A stretch of 64,000 bases of DNA, taken from contig OX621165.1 in the NCBI GenBank assembly GCA_951640195.1, forward strand, positions 2,542,001 through 2,606,000, in the 5' to 3' direction. The DNA is from Porpolomopsis calyptriformis. Lineage: Eukaryota; Basidiomycota; Agaricomycetes; Agaricales; Hygrophoraceae. The notes under the pieces are model-generated. The model was not told the origin of the DNA and ran no database searches. It worked only from the letters and a program-made list of their open reading frames with translations. The translations under genes were made by a program, and so were the position numbers. How positions within the stretch are numbered: the first letter of the stretch is position 1; every line of letters starts with the position of its first letter. This document shows positions 35,596 through 47,747 of this stretch, piece by piece.

Positions 35596-37343
35596 CTAAA
35601 AGATAGACTGGTCAGTGACAATGTTGTGAATGGAACACTGACATCCTTCGAAGATGTCAAAGATAATCTTCACTGCGGGTAGGTAATGCCCGTTCCAATA
35701 ACCCTGGAACCTGATAATGTCATCCAACTGTTGTAGTGTTGCACAGTCCAAGTCAGACAAGACTTATACCCCTTGCATTAACAATAATGAGATCGGATCT
35801 GTATTGTGGCCCGAATTTCCATTTCTTGGGATCACCTTCAAGAGACTGGTAAGTACAGTGGCATACGTACATTAAAAAGTACTCACTGATGACATCTTCA
35901 GAATCACTATAACTTGACTTGAGCGAAGAACCTTCATAAGCACTTCTCGTTTGGAAAGATCCATCTTGACTGTTGTCAGAAAATGCTGAATCAACTTCCC
36001 AATCATCAGGGTGGACTCCGTGATGACTTCGTTCTGTAGACCCTGCATTGAAAGGGTTAAGCAGTGATACGACTTAATTGAAAGACTCACCACTCCGTTC
36101 ACCTGTGTCGATAAAAGATGGTTGAGCTTCTTCATCCTGTTGCTCCTCGTTGGAGCCAGCGTTCTTTCTGCTCCTCTTACAGGTGGGATCTGTGCCATTA
36201 TCACTTTGTGACCTCTTCTTCGAATCGCTGTCGCGAGTACCACTGGAGCCACTGGGTCCGCCACCAGGACTGTTGTCGTAAGTGGGTCCACCACCGGGGA
36301 CGTCACTGGGTCCAGGACCCAAGTCATCCCTTGGTCCACCAGTAGTAACCCGCCCTACAGGCACACCCATACGTCGCAAATTAAGAATACCAGCGACTTT
36401 TTGGACAAGAGTAATCTCCTCGCATTCATAGGCCTGTGTTCCAACCTGGTCCATCAGCGCTGTGAAGACTGCCTCGATTTGCAATGGCAACCGCCAGTAA
36501 CGCTGTTGATAGAATTCTGTAGACGTAGGTGATAATGGAATGTAGCCTGTCGACATCGGGGGAGTAGTGCCAGCCATAGCCAAAGAATCAAATATACGCG
36601 CTGTATTTGGGTCAGTGGGAGACGTCCCGGCAGGCGCGGGTTCAAAGCGGTTGTTGCGGAAGATAGAGAGCGCAGGGAGATGCGAGGTGAGAATAACACA
36701 TCCGGCGACATCACTCGGTTTTAAAATTACGATCGTGAACAGACCGAGGTATGGCATAACAGACGTGGTATCGGGTAAGTCGACACCAGTGCCTGTCATC
36801 GCGAGCCGCAACAAATCAAACACCTGACCACCAGGACTTCAGTGTATTGTTAAATTCTTGAATTGTTGTTGGTTCATACCTTGTACAGAGGCCTTCCATC
36901 ATCGTTATCCCAGACATACTTATAAATGTAGTCAAGGACAGGCAATGAGGGCGAAAGGGCAATAAGGTTGGGAGTGAAGAAACTTCCATGGCAGCCGCAA
37001 CATTCTACGTCCGCGAATTAATGTGATTTAAGCTGTCAATGAGATCTACACTTACGTGCCATGCCATTTATGATGGAACCTGTTTGATATTCTGGCGATA
37101 AGATGCCCAGGTCAACGGCCGTTTGTTGCTGATGAACGCGGCGTATTTAGTGAGAGATTCAAGTGAGGACCGAGTCATACGAACCTGCCTTGAACCGGCA
37201 GAAATGGAGGAATCAAGGATGTGGGCGGATTGGATGCTCACTTCAGGGAAAACGCAAAGACAGGTGGCACAGCGATTGTGGTACTGCCGACGAATCATCG
37301 TTCTGACAGATTTCGGGAAGGAAGCTTGAGAATCGCGTGACAT
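35596..37343 (-). CDS. HNH_2-type nuclease-family protein 1
   Basis: Reverse-strand gene, ATG 37343 (MSRDSQASFPKSV). Exon 1 encodes RRQYHNRCATCLCVFPEVSI and QSAHILDSSI, the start of an HNH_2-like zinc/nuclease fold. Then come CCGCHGSFFTPNLIALSPSL, KYVWDNDDGRPLYKVFDLLR, a Gly/Pro/Asp-rich stretch (GGGPTYDNSPGGGPSGSSG) and a nuclear-localisation-like KRSRK. After further splicing the frame runs through SLEGDPKKWKFGPQYRSDLI and ends FEGCQCSIHNIVTDQSIF, stop TAG at 35596-35598. The last two exons are a by-eye extension and less certain. The family is abundant in Agaricomycetes; its biological role is not known to me. A partial copy lies at 50.5 kb. Confidence 0.65.
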
Positions 37344-37441
37344 TTAGCACAATCGATTTGGAGGTAGAAATACGTTACAGTAAATAGGGGTGGTGAAGGT
37401 GAGCATCAGCGAAGGTTAGGTTACAGTAAGGGACAGTACAG

Positions 37442-38823
37442 TCAGACTGAATCCCGAGGCACGCCTTCCCTCCACCGCTCCATACGCTGATTGTTCTCCG
37501 TGACTTTCTTGAGACGGCGTTCTTTTGCAGCTGGCGAGTTCCCCCAAAAGAATAACATCACATCATCCTCATCCCACGTCACCTGGCCCTCCGATTCCAC
37601 CAATCCCCCTGTTCCAGCTCCAGCCGCGGCACTAGCTCCAGCCGTGGAACTCCCGGCACCAGCTCCGCCAGGATTCTGGGCTTCCTCAAGCTTACGAATT
37701 ACATCACCCCCCTCGTGTGTAGGCCTCGATGGTCCTGTTGGTGCTGGGCGCGGACGAGGAGGGTTGGCGCAGTTCTGAAGGAGATCTATACCATGCCCCC
37801 AGCGTTTGATAGCTGCGGCACCATAGTTGTAGTGCATTAAAAGGTCTGATGGTTTCACCTTCCTAGTATTTTTCCTGAAAGCGGCATCGCTATTGTTTGG
37901 AACAGAGGATGCTACGGTTGCACCCGGGTCTGCCAGCCATTGCAATGTATAACAGCTACAAGTTGGATAACTGACATCTTCCGGCATGTGTGTTCGGTTG
38001 TGGCGTGGGGGAATGTCTTTGGTTTTAAGAATATGGTTTGGAGTCTGAGGATAGGTGGCGGCAACATAGGGATCAGACAAAGGACAGGCGGGTGGACAAA
38101 TATGACAAACTTTGAGAATGGCCGCAAGGTGTTGATCGAATCCACGATGTATCAAAGCGCTTGCAAAGGCGCCATTGCGGATGTCATTAATATCGCTGAG
38201 CGATGTCACGTTCTCCCGGTAGTTTGGACGATTCTCTACGATCAGCCGAAACCACTGAAATAGTCAAAGGAAAGGAGACGATCAGACATCTTCCCGGCAG
38301 AAGATCGTTGAACAAACTTCGGAACCCCGCCTATGGGGAATGATATGTAGACCAGCTCCAAATCGTTGACGGGCTCCTGTCCACACGCAACAAACATCAC
38401 GCTCCAGCAAATTAGTGCGAAATTCATTAGGCGTCTCCGTAGCTTCCGAAGGCACACTTGTCTCAGTCTTGATGACCTCGAGGTCGACAGCATGGACGAG
38501 ATCTTCATTGACAGATAGCATGCCATAAGTGCACGGATGACAGTAATGGCATGAAACATACCCAGACCTGCAACTGGAACATAGTGGTATATCCCCTGGT
38601 CATCCAGGTTTCCACTAGTATTAATCTCGTTACCGCCATGTTCAAGAGCCAGTACGCCCTCAACGCCGAGGATGCACCAACCAAGGAAGACAAGATACTT
38701 TCGGGGCTTCAAAGATACAGAACTGATGATATCCAAAGGGATTTGCAGATAGAAGGACGAATCTTCTTCTTGCAGAAGAACCAGAGCAACATGACCTTCG
38801 GGAACAGAGACACTGGCTGCCAT
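37442..38823 (-). CDS. HNH_2-type nuclease-family protein 2
   Basis: Reverse-strand gene in tandem with the previous one, 98 bp apart. It has N-terminal beta sequence (GHVALVLLQEEDSSFYLQIP, YLVFLGWCILGVEGVLALEH), then RTNLLERDVCCVWTGARQR, AGLHIIPHRRGSEWFRLIVE, which is the HNH_2 core (Cys-x-TG, then the H-I-x-P histidine). Next come DINDIRNGAFASALIHRGFD, TPNHILKTKDIPPRH, YTLQWLADPG and LLMHYNYGAAAIKRWGHGID. The first in-frame ATG is at 38823; the frame stays open upstream to about 38919, so an upstream start or exon is possible. Divergent from the NAPRT gene. Confidence 0.75.
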
Positions 38824-39016
38824 CCCGCTGCGTTTAGAACACGTCTCTAGAGTCAAGTCGGTCCCATCCGTTAGGTTCAATCTCCGGGCAGCGAACAAAG
38901 AGGGCGTTAAAGGAGTCGCGATGACATCAAGTCAGCCTTAATGATGATTATTTACTGTTATGTACGACCGAAACCATCGCAATTCCTGATCCATCGATCA
39001 CCGACTGGAGTCGACA

Positions 39017-40746
39017 ATGTTGCAAGACGCGTCGCCGGATTCTGCTGTACCGCAATCCATGCTGGACACGGATTTGTACAAGGCAAGCACATCTTCACCG
39101 TTTCATATTTACACAGCCCCTTAATAAACACTTTGGGCAGTTGACTATGCAACAGGCCGTCTTTTATCACTTTCCCGATGTTCAATCAACGTATCGATTC
39201 ACCCTCCGTGACAAAGATGTATATTTCACCCGTCGGTGTATTGACCAATTTCGGGCTGCTATCATACGTCAGCATCCCCCAGCAAACTGTACACCTTTTC
39301 CGATCTGATTTGTCCTTTGCAGAATTCGGAGAGTTGGTTATCACCAGTCCCGAACTCGAATGGTTGAAGACAACATGCCCATTTTTTAAACCTTCCTATC
39401 TAGACTATCTATCCTCATTCCGATTGAATCCTTCACAAATTCATGTTAAATTTACTCCTGTCTCAGCCGATGGCGAATATGGGAACCTCAATATCGAAGC
39501 CAGCGGTCTTTGGGTGGAAACGATATTTTGGGAGGTGCCATTGATGGCTTGTTTGAGTGAGATATATTTCCGGGTTGTCAAGACAGACTGGTCCAATGTC
39601 GGGCAATCGGGTAGGCAAGATTTCTGTGAACACATGATCGGTCACCAAATTATTCACACAGAGGGTGCATACGACAAAGCGCGGGCATTGCTCGAAGCAG
39701 GCTGCCTATTCAGCGAGTTTGGCACCCGTCGGAGACGATCATTCCATATACAGGACCTCGTTCTCCAATCCCTCATCCGTGCCTCACACGATGCCCCCGG
39801 AAAGGGAACTCTCTCCGGTACCAGCAACGTAAGAAGGATGTCCCAGATGGCTGTACCTAATTCACGAGTGGTCCAGGTGCATTTAGCTCACAAACACGGC
39901 ATCAGGCCGATTGGAACTATGGCCCAGTGAGTACCATCGATGCATACGCTCATTCTGCTTACTGGCCTTGTTTCAGCGAGTGGTTCATGGGTGTGAGTGA
40001 CGCCGTTCATGCATTATCGTTAACCTTCGATTCTGCTCTGGCAGGTTGCTGCGTTGAAGGGTTATGAGCACGCGAATGAAATTGCTTTAGACTTGTGGGA
40101 GGAGATTTATCCCGACCGGCTGCTCTACACACTTACAGATACATTCTCGACTGGCATCTTCTTTAAGGCAAGAGTCCCTCTCCTTATGCAATCCATGACC
40201 TTGATCGCTCTTTTAGGCCTTTATTGCTGACCCTGAACGCGCGCGTCGTTGGAAAGGTCTCCGGCAAGATTCAGGAGATCCATTCGCGTTTGTCGCTCTA
40301 GCTAAGAAGGTTTACGAAACCTTGGGAATCGATCATCGAGAGAAGGCCATCATGTTCTCTGATTCTTTAAATCTGGACAAGGCCTTACAATTGAAGAAGC
40401 AATGTGATAATGTCGGCTTCCAAGGTATGTGCTACATTCTCTTTGCCCTGGTTTTCATTCTTCTCGACTATCCAGCCTCATTCGGGATCGGTACCTTCTT
40501 AACCAATGATTTTTACACAATGTCAAGCGGCGGAACAGAGAAATCTAAACCGTTGAACATGGTCATCAAATTAGCTTCGGTTGATGAAGAACCGTGTTTA
40601 AAGATCAGCGACGACTTAGGGAAGGTTAGTTTGATCACTTTTAGTTCAGTGTTTTGGTCCAAGTCGTTTCCCAGAGCAATGGTGATCCAGCAACTGTTCA
40701 AATGGTGAAAGCAATTCTTGGTCTAGATTCTTCGACTTCTCCGTGA
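39017..40746 (+). CDS. NPT1: Nicotinate phosphoribosyltransferase
   Basis: Start ATG 39017 ([20 protein letters not shown]), stop TGA 40744-40746. Motifs along the chain: [162 protein letters not shown] and [12 protein letters not shown]. These cover the whole enzyme. It converts nicotinate and PRPP (with ATP) to nicotinate mononucleotide in the NAD salvage (Preiss-Handler) pathway. The catalytic/phosphorylated His region ([15 protein letters not shown]) is intact after splicing. The first intron appears to use a GC donor (AAG|GCAAGC at 39070). Length is close to that of yeast Npt1. Confidence 0.93.
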
Positions 40747-41427
40747 CACTCGATATCGTGTAGCCAAATCATTCCCTCTCTGTGAACACCGTTTTGTTAG
40801 AACGCAATGAAATTGTCGTGTCGTTTTTGAGGCGTCATAACTTCGCAGTCCCCCTGCTGTTGGTTCCTTTCCGGGTAGACTTTGCTAAATATCTCGCCCG
40901 CGAGAAGAGAGGCCATATTTTCGGTGCAGTCAGGCTAGACCTTTCGGCATTCCACTCAGGTCCAAGCATCGCTATGGCTCGATGAAGCCAGGTGGCCAAT
41001 CCACAATGTGAAGCCATGAATCGAGTGAGACGTGGTTTGAACACGATTACTGCGTTGAATTCAGACGAGCTGGTGCAGTAATTAAAAGCAGAATCCTTGA
41101 ATGAATAAACGTTCGCCCCTCCAGTACGGTCCTGTGGAGGATGTTTATTCACACGACAAAGACGATGGCCTATCCATTTTCGTCAGGACAGCCTTGGCTC
41201 TCAAGAATAGGTGCCAGCGTTGACCAAAACCCGACGAGGACAAGGTCAAGTTTGAGAGAGAGCCTGGCTCGGAAGTTCCCACAAGCACTTGATGGCATTC
41301 CACTTTTTTGGAACTTTCACCTTTCAGCACTGCTATCTCGCCGTAGCTGCGCAGTATTTTCATCAGGAATCCACGACACGGGCAGCTTCTTCCTATAAAC
41401 CCTCTACTCGTCGAACAGAACTGTCCC

Positions 41428-43070
41428 ATGAATGTATGGCGGGGCGCTGTACGCAGGTTACTGGACATTTCCTGGCGTCGACACCCAGAAGAAGACTATG
41501 AATTACTTGCTTCAGACCCAAGTGCCCGGCCTGGACTACCCATGTCCAATGGACACTCTTTAGGTGCACGCCGACGATCCACCCGTAACATCCTCTACAC
41601 CCTCTCCCATGGTTTTACGCTCCGACGGACGCTGATTTTCCTAACTCTGATCCCTTTCTTCCTTGTGCTTGCCGTGTTATGGCAAGGGGTCCCCCCCAGT
41701 TATGAGGATATAAGGACGTACGAAAGACACCTCCCGCAGCATAATTTAACAACTGCCAAGGACGAGATGTATTTGCGATTTCCTGACCATTTGTGGGGAC
41801 ACGGGTTGAACAATATTCTGCAAGAAGCGTGAGTTTCTTCTCCACTTTCTACGTTTTCGAAGGTGTCTCAGCCCGTGATTTTTGGTTGTTACGTCTAGCC
41901 TTTTAATGTCATATCTGGCATACATGTCGAAGAGATCATTTGTGTTTGAAGATTACGTTTGGTCGCATACACCATTCCCATATACTATATACGATTTTGC
42001 ATTGCGACCTGCTCGGATCCCTTTAAACGCGTTCATTTCCGGTCCCACCGCTGGCGGACCGATGCCGGAGCGAAGAGCGATCAATGCCGAATTCTGGGAG
42101 TTGGTCTGTCCAAAGGAGAGACGACGCGTGATTAGTTCTGTGGACGCGCCCAATGGGGAGGAAGGCAGTGTCATCATCGACTGGTGGGTCGAGAAATTGG
42201 CGAATGTCCATGATTCATGCGTGGAGGTAGATTCCAGCTCCAAGACCGTCTTTGATCGTTTGTGTGTGCAATTTGGTTTCCTTCCTTCTTCCCACTTACA
42301 TGCTATCATAGCCTATTTGGCGGTCCCCGGATACTGTCGATATGGCCCGGGCTTTCCTCCTCCCCTATTCTATCGGACTACACATGGTCTCCACTCGTCC
42401 AATCGACAGTCTCTCGTAACTTTGCTATTCTTCAGCCTGTATCCGCGAAAGCCCTCTACGACATCTCTTCCAAATCCACCCTCGAAGGACTTGTCGCAGT
42501 GCATCTGCGACGCGGCGATTACAAGCGGCACTGCCCGCGACTGGCAGAATGGCAATCCTTGTACATGGGAATGAATCAGTCCCCGGGTCTCCTGGATAGA
42601 TTCGACCCCACTCAATATGCTAACGCATCGCACAGCCATATGGAGGAATATTACCTCCAGCACTGTCTGCCTACGAACGACCAGGTCGTAGCACGTCTTC
42701 ACGCATTGAGGGTGGAGAACCCATCCCTACGCCGAGTGTATGTATTGACAAATGGGTGGAGTTGGTGGGTGAATAACTTAAAGAGTGCGTTGCAGAAGGA
42801 CGGGTGGGATGACATGAAGAGTAGTTTGGATATACGCGTCGACTCGGAACAAAATTACGTGGCGATGGCTGTGGACATGGCGATCGCCGAAAAAGCAGAG
42901 TTGTTTGTAGGCAATGGTGTAAGTGATCCGCTGTCATCCTCAATTATGTGAATATTGACTTGCTTGCGCTTTCCGTTCCTTCCCAATCTTAGTTTTCTAG
43001 CTTATCTGCCAATATCGTGATGCTGAGGATGGCAAAGGGGCTCGATGTATCGTCAAACAGATTTTTGTGA
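41428..43070 (+). CDS. Type II membrane protein, O-fucosyltransferase-like
   Basis: Start ATG 41428 (MNVWRGAVRRLLDISWRRHP), stop TGA 43068-43070, introns near 41829-41900, 42262-42320 and 42918-42993. A short cytoplasmic N-terminus precedes one membrane anchor (LIFLTLIPFFLVLAVLWQGV). The lumenal part contains RFPDHLWGHGLNNILQEALL, reminiscent of the G-x-GNN-Q region of GDP-fucose enzymes, and LVAVHLRRGDYKRHC, the HxRRGD signature of O-fucosyltransferase-like (GT-B) enzymes that bind GDP-fucose. Further on are RRVYVLTNG, YVAMAVDMAIAEKAELFVGN and SSLSANIVMLRMAKG. Golgi location is likely. Donor and acceptor specificity cannot be read from the sequence. Confidence 0.75.
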
Positions 43071-44235
43071 GACCTAGACCTTTCATACACATACCTGGTA
43101 TTTATTTTGTCGTCTTGAATCTCGTTTTCGGAGTCACACTATATATCCTTTGCATGCATCCTAATTACACGCCAGTGAAGGACTGTGAGAAGCTGACTTT
43201 TGCCCATTCACAACTGTACGACAGTCATCCCTCAGGGTCATCTTAACATCATCTCAAGCAAGCATTGCTGCCTCGAGCGCTTCTGCGGCTTCCGAAATCA
43301 TAGAATATCGCGTTACAGCAGGAAACGGCAATGGGGCTGTTACCCAATTGTGATAATATTTGAGTGAATTCATTGGATCGACAGGAAGTATGCCGCTCTT
43401 AATTGCAGCAGTGAATAGGCACAAAGGAGACACGAAGCTGGCGGTTGCATGATGTTGTAAAAGGTTTGATAAAACAGGTTCGGACAAATTGGTACCCCCA
43501 CACAGTTGCGAATATGGGTAACGCACTCGTGGAGTTCAGATCACCGTGACTTTTTGGCCGTCACTTGCATATGAGGCCGAGAATTATCACGAAGGTGAAG
43601 TTTCTCCTGGAAGATAAAGACACCGCAGATGCCAACTCGCTGATGACTTGAGAGCGGCGATGGATGGGGAGAGATCAAGACTTTGGTGGCTGAAGACTGA
43701 TGAGGAGGAATTACAACTGTACATTCGACCCGTGTTCCGAATGTCCATGTCAAGAACTGCTACCTAGACGGCGTGGTCGCAGTTGCTGAAAGACCAGGAA
43801 TACGACCGGCAGAGAACCAAGTGTCTGCTTTGGCTGCGTGAGATGATAAATTCCCGCCAGGTTATAAACTGAATGGACAGAGTCAGAGCGGAGGGTGACG
43901 GATGTCAAAGAGATATGCCAACGGTAACGCTGATGACAACTTTAGTGCTCTGCTCAATGGAGAATTAGGCACAGATGAACCGCCTCAGTCTTCTTCCATT
44001 AGTCTGGGTTCTACGCACAATGAGATGGGCCTTTGATTTTTACCGCACCTTACTTAGGTATCTTATTAACAAAGTGATATTTTCCAGCGATATAAAACAG
44101 GATCCGCAACTGTATGCCCATGGACCGCCAGTTAATGAATATCAATATCATGCAAAAGAAAAGACATACCTACGGATCAGTAATTATCATATTCATAATA
44201 TGTGGTCCTACCACCCCTCCTTGCACCATGATAAT
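43071..44235. other. Intergenic region with possible small reverse-strand exons
   Basis: About 1.2 kb. The reverse strand is open at 43254-43526 (from MRYPYSQLCGGTNLS to EALEAAMLA) and at 43541-43753, two adjacent frames that could be exons of an unrecognised gene. I cannot connect them with a convincing start. 43760-44235 is AT-rich and shows nothing. Confidence 0.3.
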
Positions 44236-45517
44236 CTAGTCGTATTTAGTATTGAGACAAGTCGGTTGAATAAAGTCTGAGTACGCACAGCTACTTGTGT
44301 CGCGGATGGGACTGACCCCGGCAATGCCTGAAAGGTTAATGTACCCTTCATCAAGTATTCTGCAGTGGTTTGAGCCCCTTGAGGGCCCAGACGCAGACCA
44401 CCTAGCTCGGCACCACACACAAGTCAAATTTTGAGCAGCCCTCTTAGCCCCTAAGCAGTAGCCGAGAATTCCTGTGAAATACCACTAACAGGAACGAATG
44501 GATAAGAACACTTACACTGCCCGAAGCACTCATTATGCAATGCATTCCCACATTCTTCGCAAAAAGTCAGTGATTCAAGGTCAAGGCCATGCATGCCTTC
44601 ATAGCAGATAGGGCAGTCATCATCAGGCCCCGGAATGCGTCGGTTTCTATGTTCGCCAGTGACTTTAGAAGTGTTTGTTGGTTTTCCTGTTGCCCGAGCG
44701 TATGCGTCAAGTATGTGTCCATGTGCAATAGAGTTGGGAGCCAGCGGAGCTTGTGAAAAGATGGTTTGGAGCTCGCTAGTGAGGAGGGCTCTATAGGTGT
44801 GAATTAGGGAAGGACACTCTTGTAAAGAGACATTAAGCACTTTTGGTACCAAGTGTTTGATTGGAGGGGAACTTGAAGAACTTGTGAAACGAGTGAGTAT
44901 GTCAAGGAGTATTGTAGGGGCTAAGGAACAACCTTTCAAGAAGACAAACAGCTAGGTAGGATAATGTAAGTGATTTGTTTTGGCTGGGAAAAATGAGATG
45001 GTTTCAAACGAACGATATGCTTGCAATGGTTTCCCTTGCACGCGTCTGGACCTATTAAACGCTGTAAGACAACATGACAAGGTGGAAGGTTCGCACTCAC
45101 AGTTGCAAGAAGGTATCCTGCCAATGACGACCGTATAAACCTGAACAGACAACACGTCTCAGGAAAGATGAAGTTCAAACGAAATGAAAGACGGACATTT
45201 CCAGTCGACCCCAAGATGCTGAATTCTTCCCTAAGTTCACTTCCTTCCCTCCTCCTGTCAATCATGAAAAATCTGAAGACAATTGCAAGCCTGGTCTGCG
45301 GCGATAAGAAAACCACATTGTACCTTTGTGTCATTACACGGTCTACCCTCTCAAGAATGACTTTCGGACAAGCTTTCTTGAATCTAGCAGAGCGTTTCTC
45401 ATCCTCCTCCCAGACGTCCGGGTGTTTGGCTACACGCTGCTTCTTTGAAAGGTTGTGGGAGGAGGACTCGGATGTAGACGTGGCTTCAAACTGACGAGTT
45501 CTTTTGCGCGAAGACAT
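44236..45517 (-). CDS. SWIM- and RING-type zinc-finger protein (putative E3 ligase)
   Basis: Reverse-strand gene, ATG 45517 (MSSRKRTRQFEATSTSESSS), stop TAG 44236-44238. After a basic N-terminus it reads RVDRVMTQRFFMIDRRRE, SELREEFSILGSTGNVYTV, then a SWIM finger (CNC...PDACKGNHCKHI), then LTSELQTIFSQAPLAPNS and a RING/ZZ-like finger starting DDCPICYEGMHGLDLES, FCEECGNALHNECFGQW, LTCVWCRARW. It ends GYINLSGIAGVSPIRDTSS. The W of FGQW is created across an intron (donor CAGT|GTAAGT, acceptor CTTAG). This SWIM-RING combination is common in Agaricomycetes and resembles MEX/ZSWIM-type ubiquitin ligases. Substrates are unknown. Confidence 0.85.
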
Positions 45518-45853
45518 AATCGCAAGTGGACGCTGATGATTAACATGGCACAAACAAATGACACGCTACTGCTAATAATTACTCGAATCGTAGACAAGCT
45601 CAGGGATGATTTGCGGGAAATCTCATGAGAGGGATGCAGATCGACTACCCGAGGTTGGACAGTCCTCAGTCTGGAGCAGCATTTTTGCTTTCGGGATCCA
45701 GATTAACGCCGCCACAAATAAAGCATCCCACAAGATCATTCAAAGCACAAGTGCTCTCACGCGATTTTGAGCGTCTACATGTGCGGCGTAATTAGGGGGG
45801 AACAGATGGTCGCAAAACAATTGTCAATAGGAGAATGCAATGAAAAGGAAGAG
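45518..45853. other. Short intergenic region
   Basis: About 340 bases upstream of the SWIM-RING gene and downstream of rpn6. No coding or RNA signal was recognised. Confidence 0.4.
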
Positions 45854-47646
45854 TCACATCACCTTTGCGTACAGCGAGTCAACCACCTTGCTGACCTGCT
45901 CCAGGGTATCGATCGCGGCTCCGTATGTCTCCTACATCGGCGTATTAGCCACTGACACCAGTAAGTCAGATTAACATACATCGGCTTCAGCCGGCTCGAA
46001 GACCAGAAGACATCCTCGCCCTTGATCCAGAACGCCATGGAACACTTTATCTAGGATCATCTGTGACAACCTGTACCCGTGGCCAGACATCAGACTCAAT
46101 TGGGATGATTATACGGGATGGATTCATACTTGGCCTCAACGGCTTGTCGCGCCTGCCCGACCATCTGTGCTACATATTCGATCTCCACGACAGAGTAAGG
46201 CTCGACTATGCGGAGCAAGTTCTGCTCAAGAAGGGTATCGTATAGAGCCGCCAGATGAGAGCGGATAGTTGGGTCCGTCGAGAGCTCTATCAAGACCGCA
46301 ATAGAAAATTAGATGCAGATGTCAAAAAAGCCCGCCAAAAGTACGCGCCTTTTTGATAATCCCGCAACGCCTTCTCAAAGTCAGCGAGATTGCGATTCCG
46401 ATGCGCGCGTGCGATGGCACGCATGCTCTCCACCTCACGTAGCTGGGCATACTTGAGCACCAGTTTGATCGACAACAACGAGGTCACATCTTCGGGCTGT
46501 AATACGTCACGTTCCATATCAGCCTGATGAGGTGATGAACGTACCAAGTTCAACATGACCTTGCACAGCAACATGTATTTGAGGGCATTCAGCGCGCCTG
46601 GGTCATCTTGGGAGCTGAGATTCTCGAATGTTTCGAAGAAGTATGAGTATGCGGTCGCGTAATCCTTGTCTTCTGCGTGAAGAATGCCAGATTGGAGGTC
46701 GAGGGCTGCTTGGAGGTACGGGGGACAGTAAATTGCGTTTGCGGCGGTGCGCGAAGATGTGAGAGCGGCCTGCGAAAGGATACGGTCTGTATGGAGTGTA
46801 GAAGCAGAAGAAATTCATATACTTTCGATTTCGCGAGATTTCCAATGCCGCGGTAAACTTTACTCTCGAGGAGGTGTACTTCCGTGAGAATCAACTTGTC
46901 GTCTAGGCGCTTTAATTCGGTCAAAAGGTTGTCAATGAGAGCTATGGCAGGTTTGTACTGCAAAGTTTCGAGTTGGCTGATGATGGGTGAGGGGGTGGAT
47001 TTGTCGCTTTTAGCCTGATGTGAGATGACAAGAACTCACAGCCAGACCAATCGCGTTTCCAAACTGTGCTTCAAGAATATCCGCTTCTCGCGTTTCGCCC
47101 ACTCAATGTTATCTGTGAGGACAGCCATTTGAATTTGATGACTGTTTGGGATGGGAGTGAAAAAGTCGAGGAGAGTCCGGACTGTTGGAATGCGCGGGTG
47201 AGTACCAGAAACTGGAAAACACCAATGAAACAAGGATGATCGTTCAACTCACTCATTTTGGCAGTCTTGGCCTTCGCAGTGGACGACATGAACGATCGAG
47301 AGAGCGTAATGACTTCGGAAAGTCCTTGTGCATCTCTGAAAACAATCAGCTTCAGAATTATCACACGAGTTGAATACTTTGGAGACCTTTGATCCCTGTA
47401 GAGTTCTCCGAGCTTGATTAAAGCCAACTCTTGGTCTCGCAAAACCTGTGCTTGTTCTTCATGCTGATCTGCGCCGACTTTTGATGTTGAAGCTGTTCAC
47501 GATACAATCGTTTAGGTTTACCCAAAATGAAGGGGGAGGATACTACCTGCGGTATTACTTAGAATCTCTTTGTAAAGCCGAATGGCACGCTGTGGATTTT
47601 CAGCAGCACTTGATTCTGCCCCTTTCAGTAAGTGTGCAAAAGACAT
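45854..47646 (-). CDS. RPN6: 26S proteasome regulatory subunit Rpn6 (PSMD11)
   Basis: Reverse-strand gene, ATG 47646 ([20 protein letters not shown]), stop TGA 45854-45856, at least eight exons. Spliced sequence follows Rpn6 throughout: [136 protein letters not shown], and the PCI winged helix [39 protein letters not shown]. It ends [18 protein letters not shown]. It is a lid scaffold subunit that bridges lid and base of the 26S proteasome. Start chosen because [11 protein letters not shown] fits the family N-terminus. Divergent from rpn7. Confidence 0.92.
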
Positions 47647-47747
47647 TGGAGGCGAGCGAGGGTGGTACGAGGAGTATGAAGCTGTGGTGGATGACGCGTC
47701 TCGTGTGAACGAACGGTTTTGTCAGTCTCTTCGCATCCCCCAACATC
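47647..47747. promoter_or_regulatory. 101-bp shared promoter of rpn6 and rpn7
   Basis: Only 101 bases separate the start codons of two divergent proteasome lid genes. The stretch must hold both core promoters and both 5' leaders. No TATA box and no exact copy of the yeast Rpn4-type element (GGTGGCAAA) is visible; GGTGGTAC occurs near 47661. Confidence 0.7.

Noticed and set aside
35406..35660. Small two-TM protein on the reverse strand
   Set aside because: It overlaps, in another frame, the last exon of HNH gene 1, whose sequence fits better with the splice signals. A real overlapping gene cannot be fully excluded.
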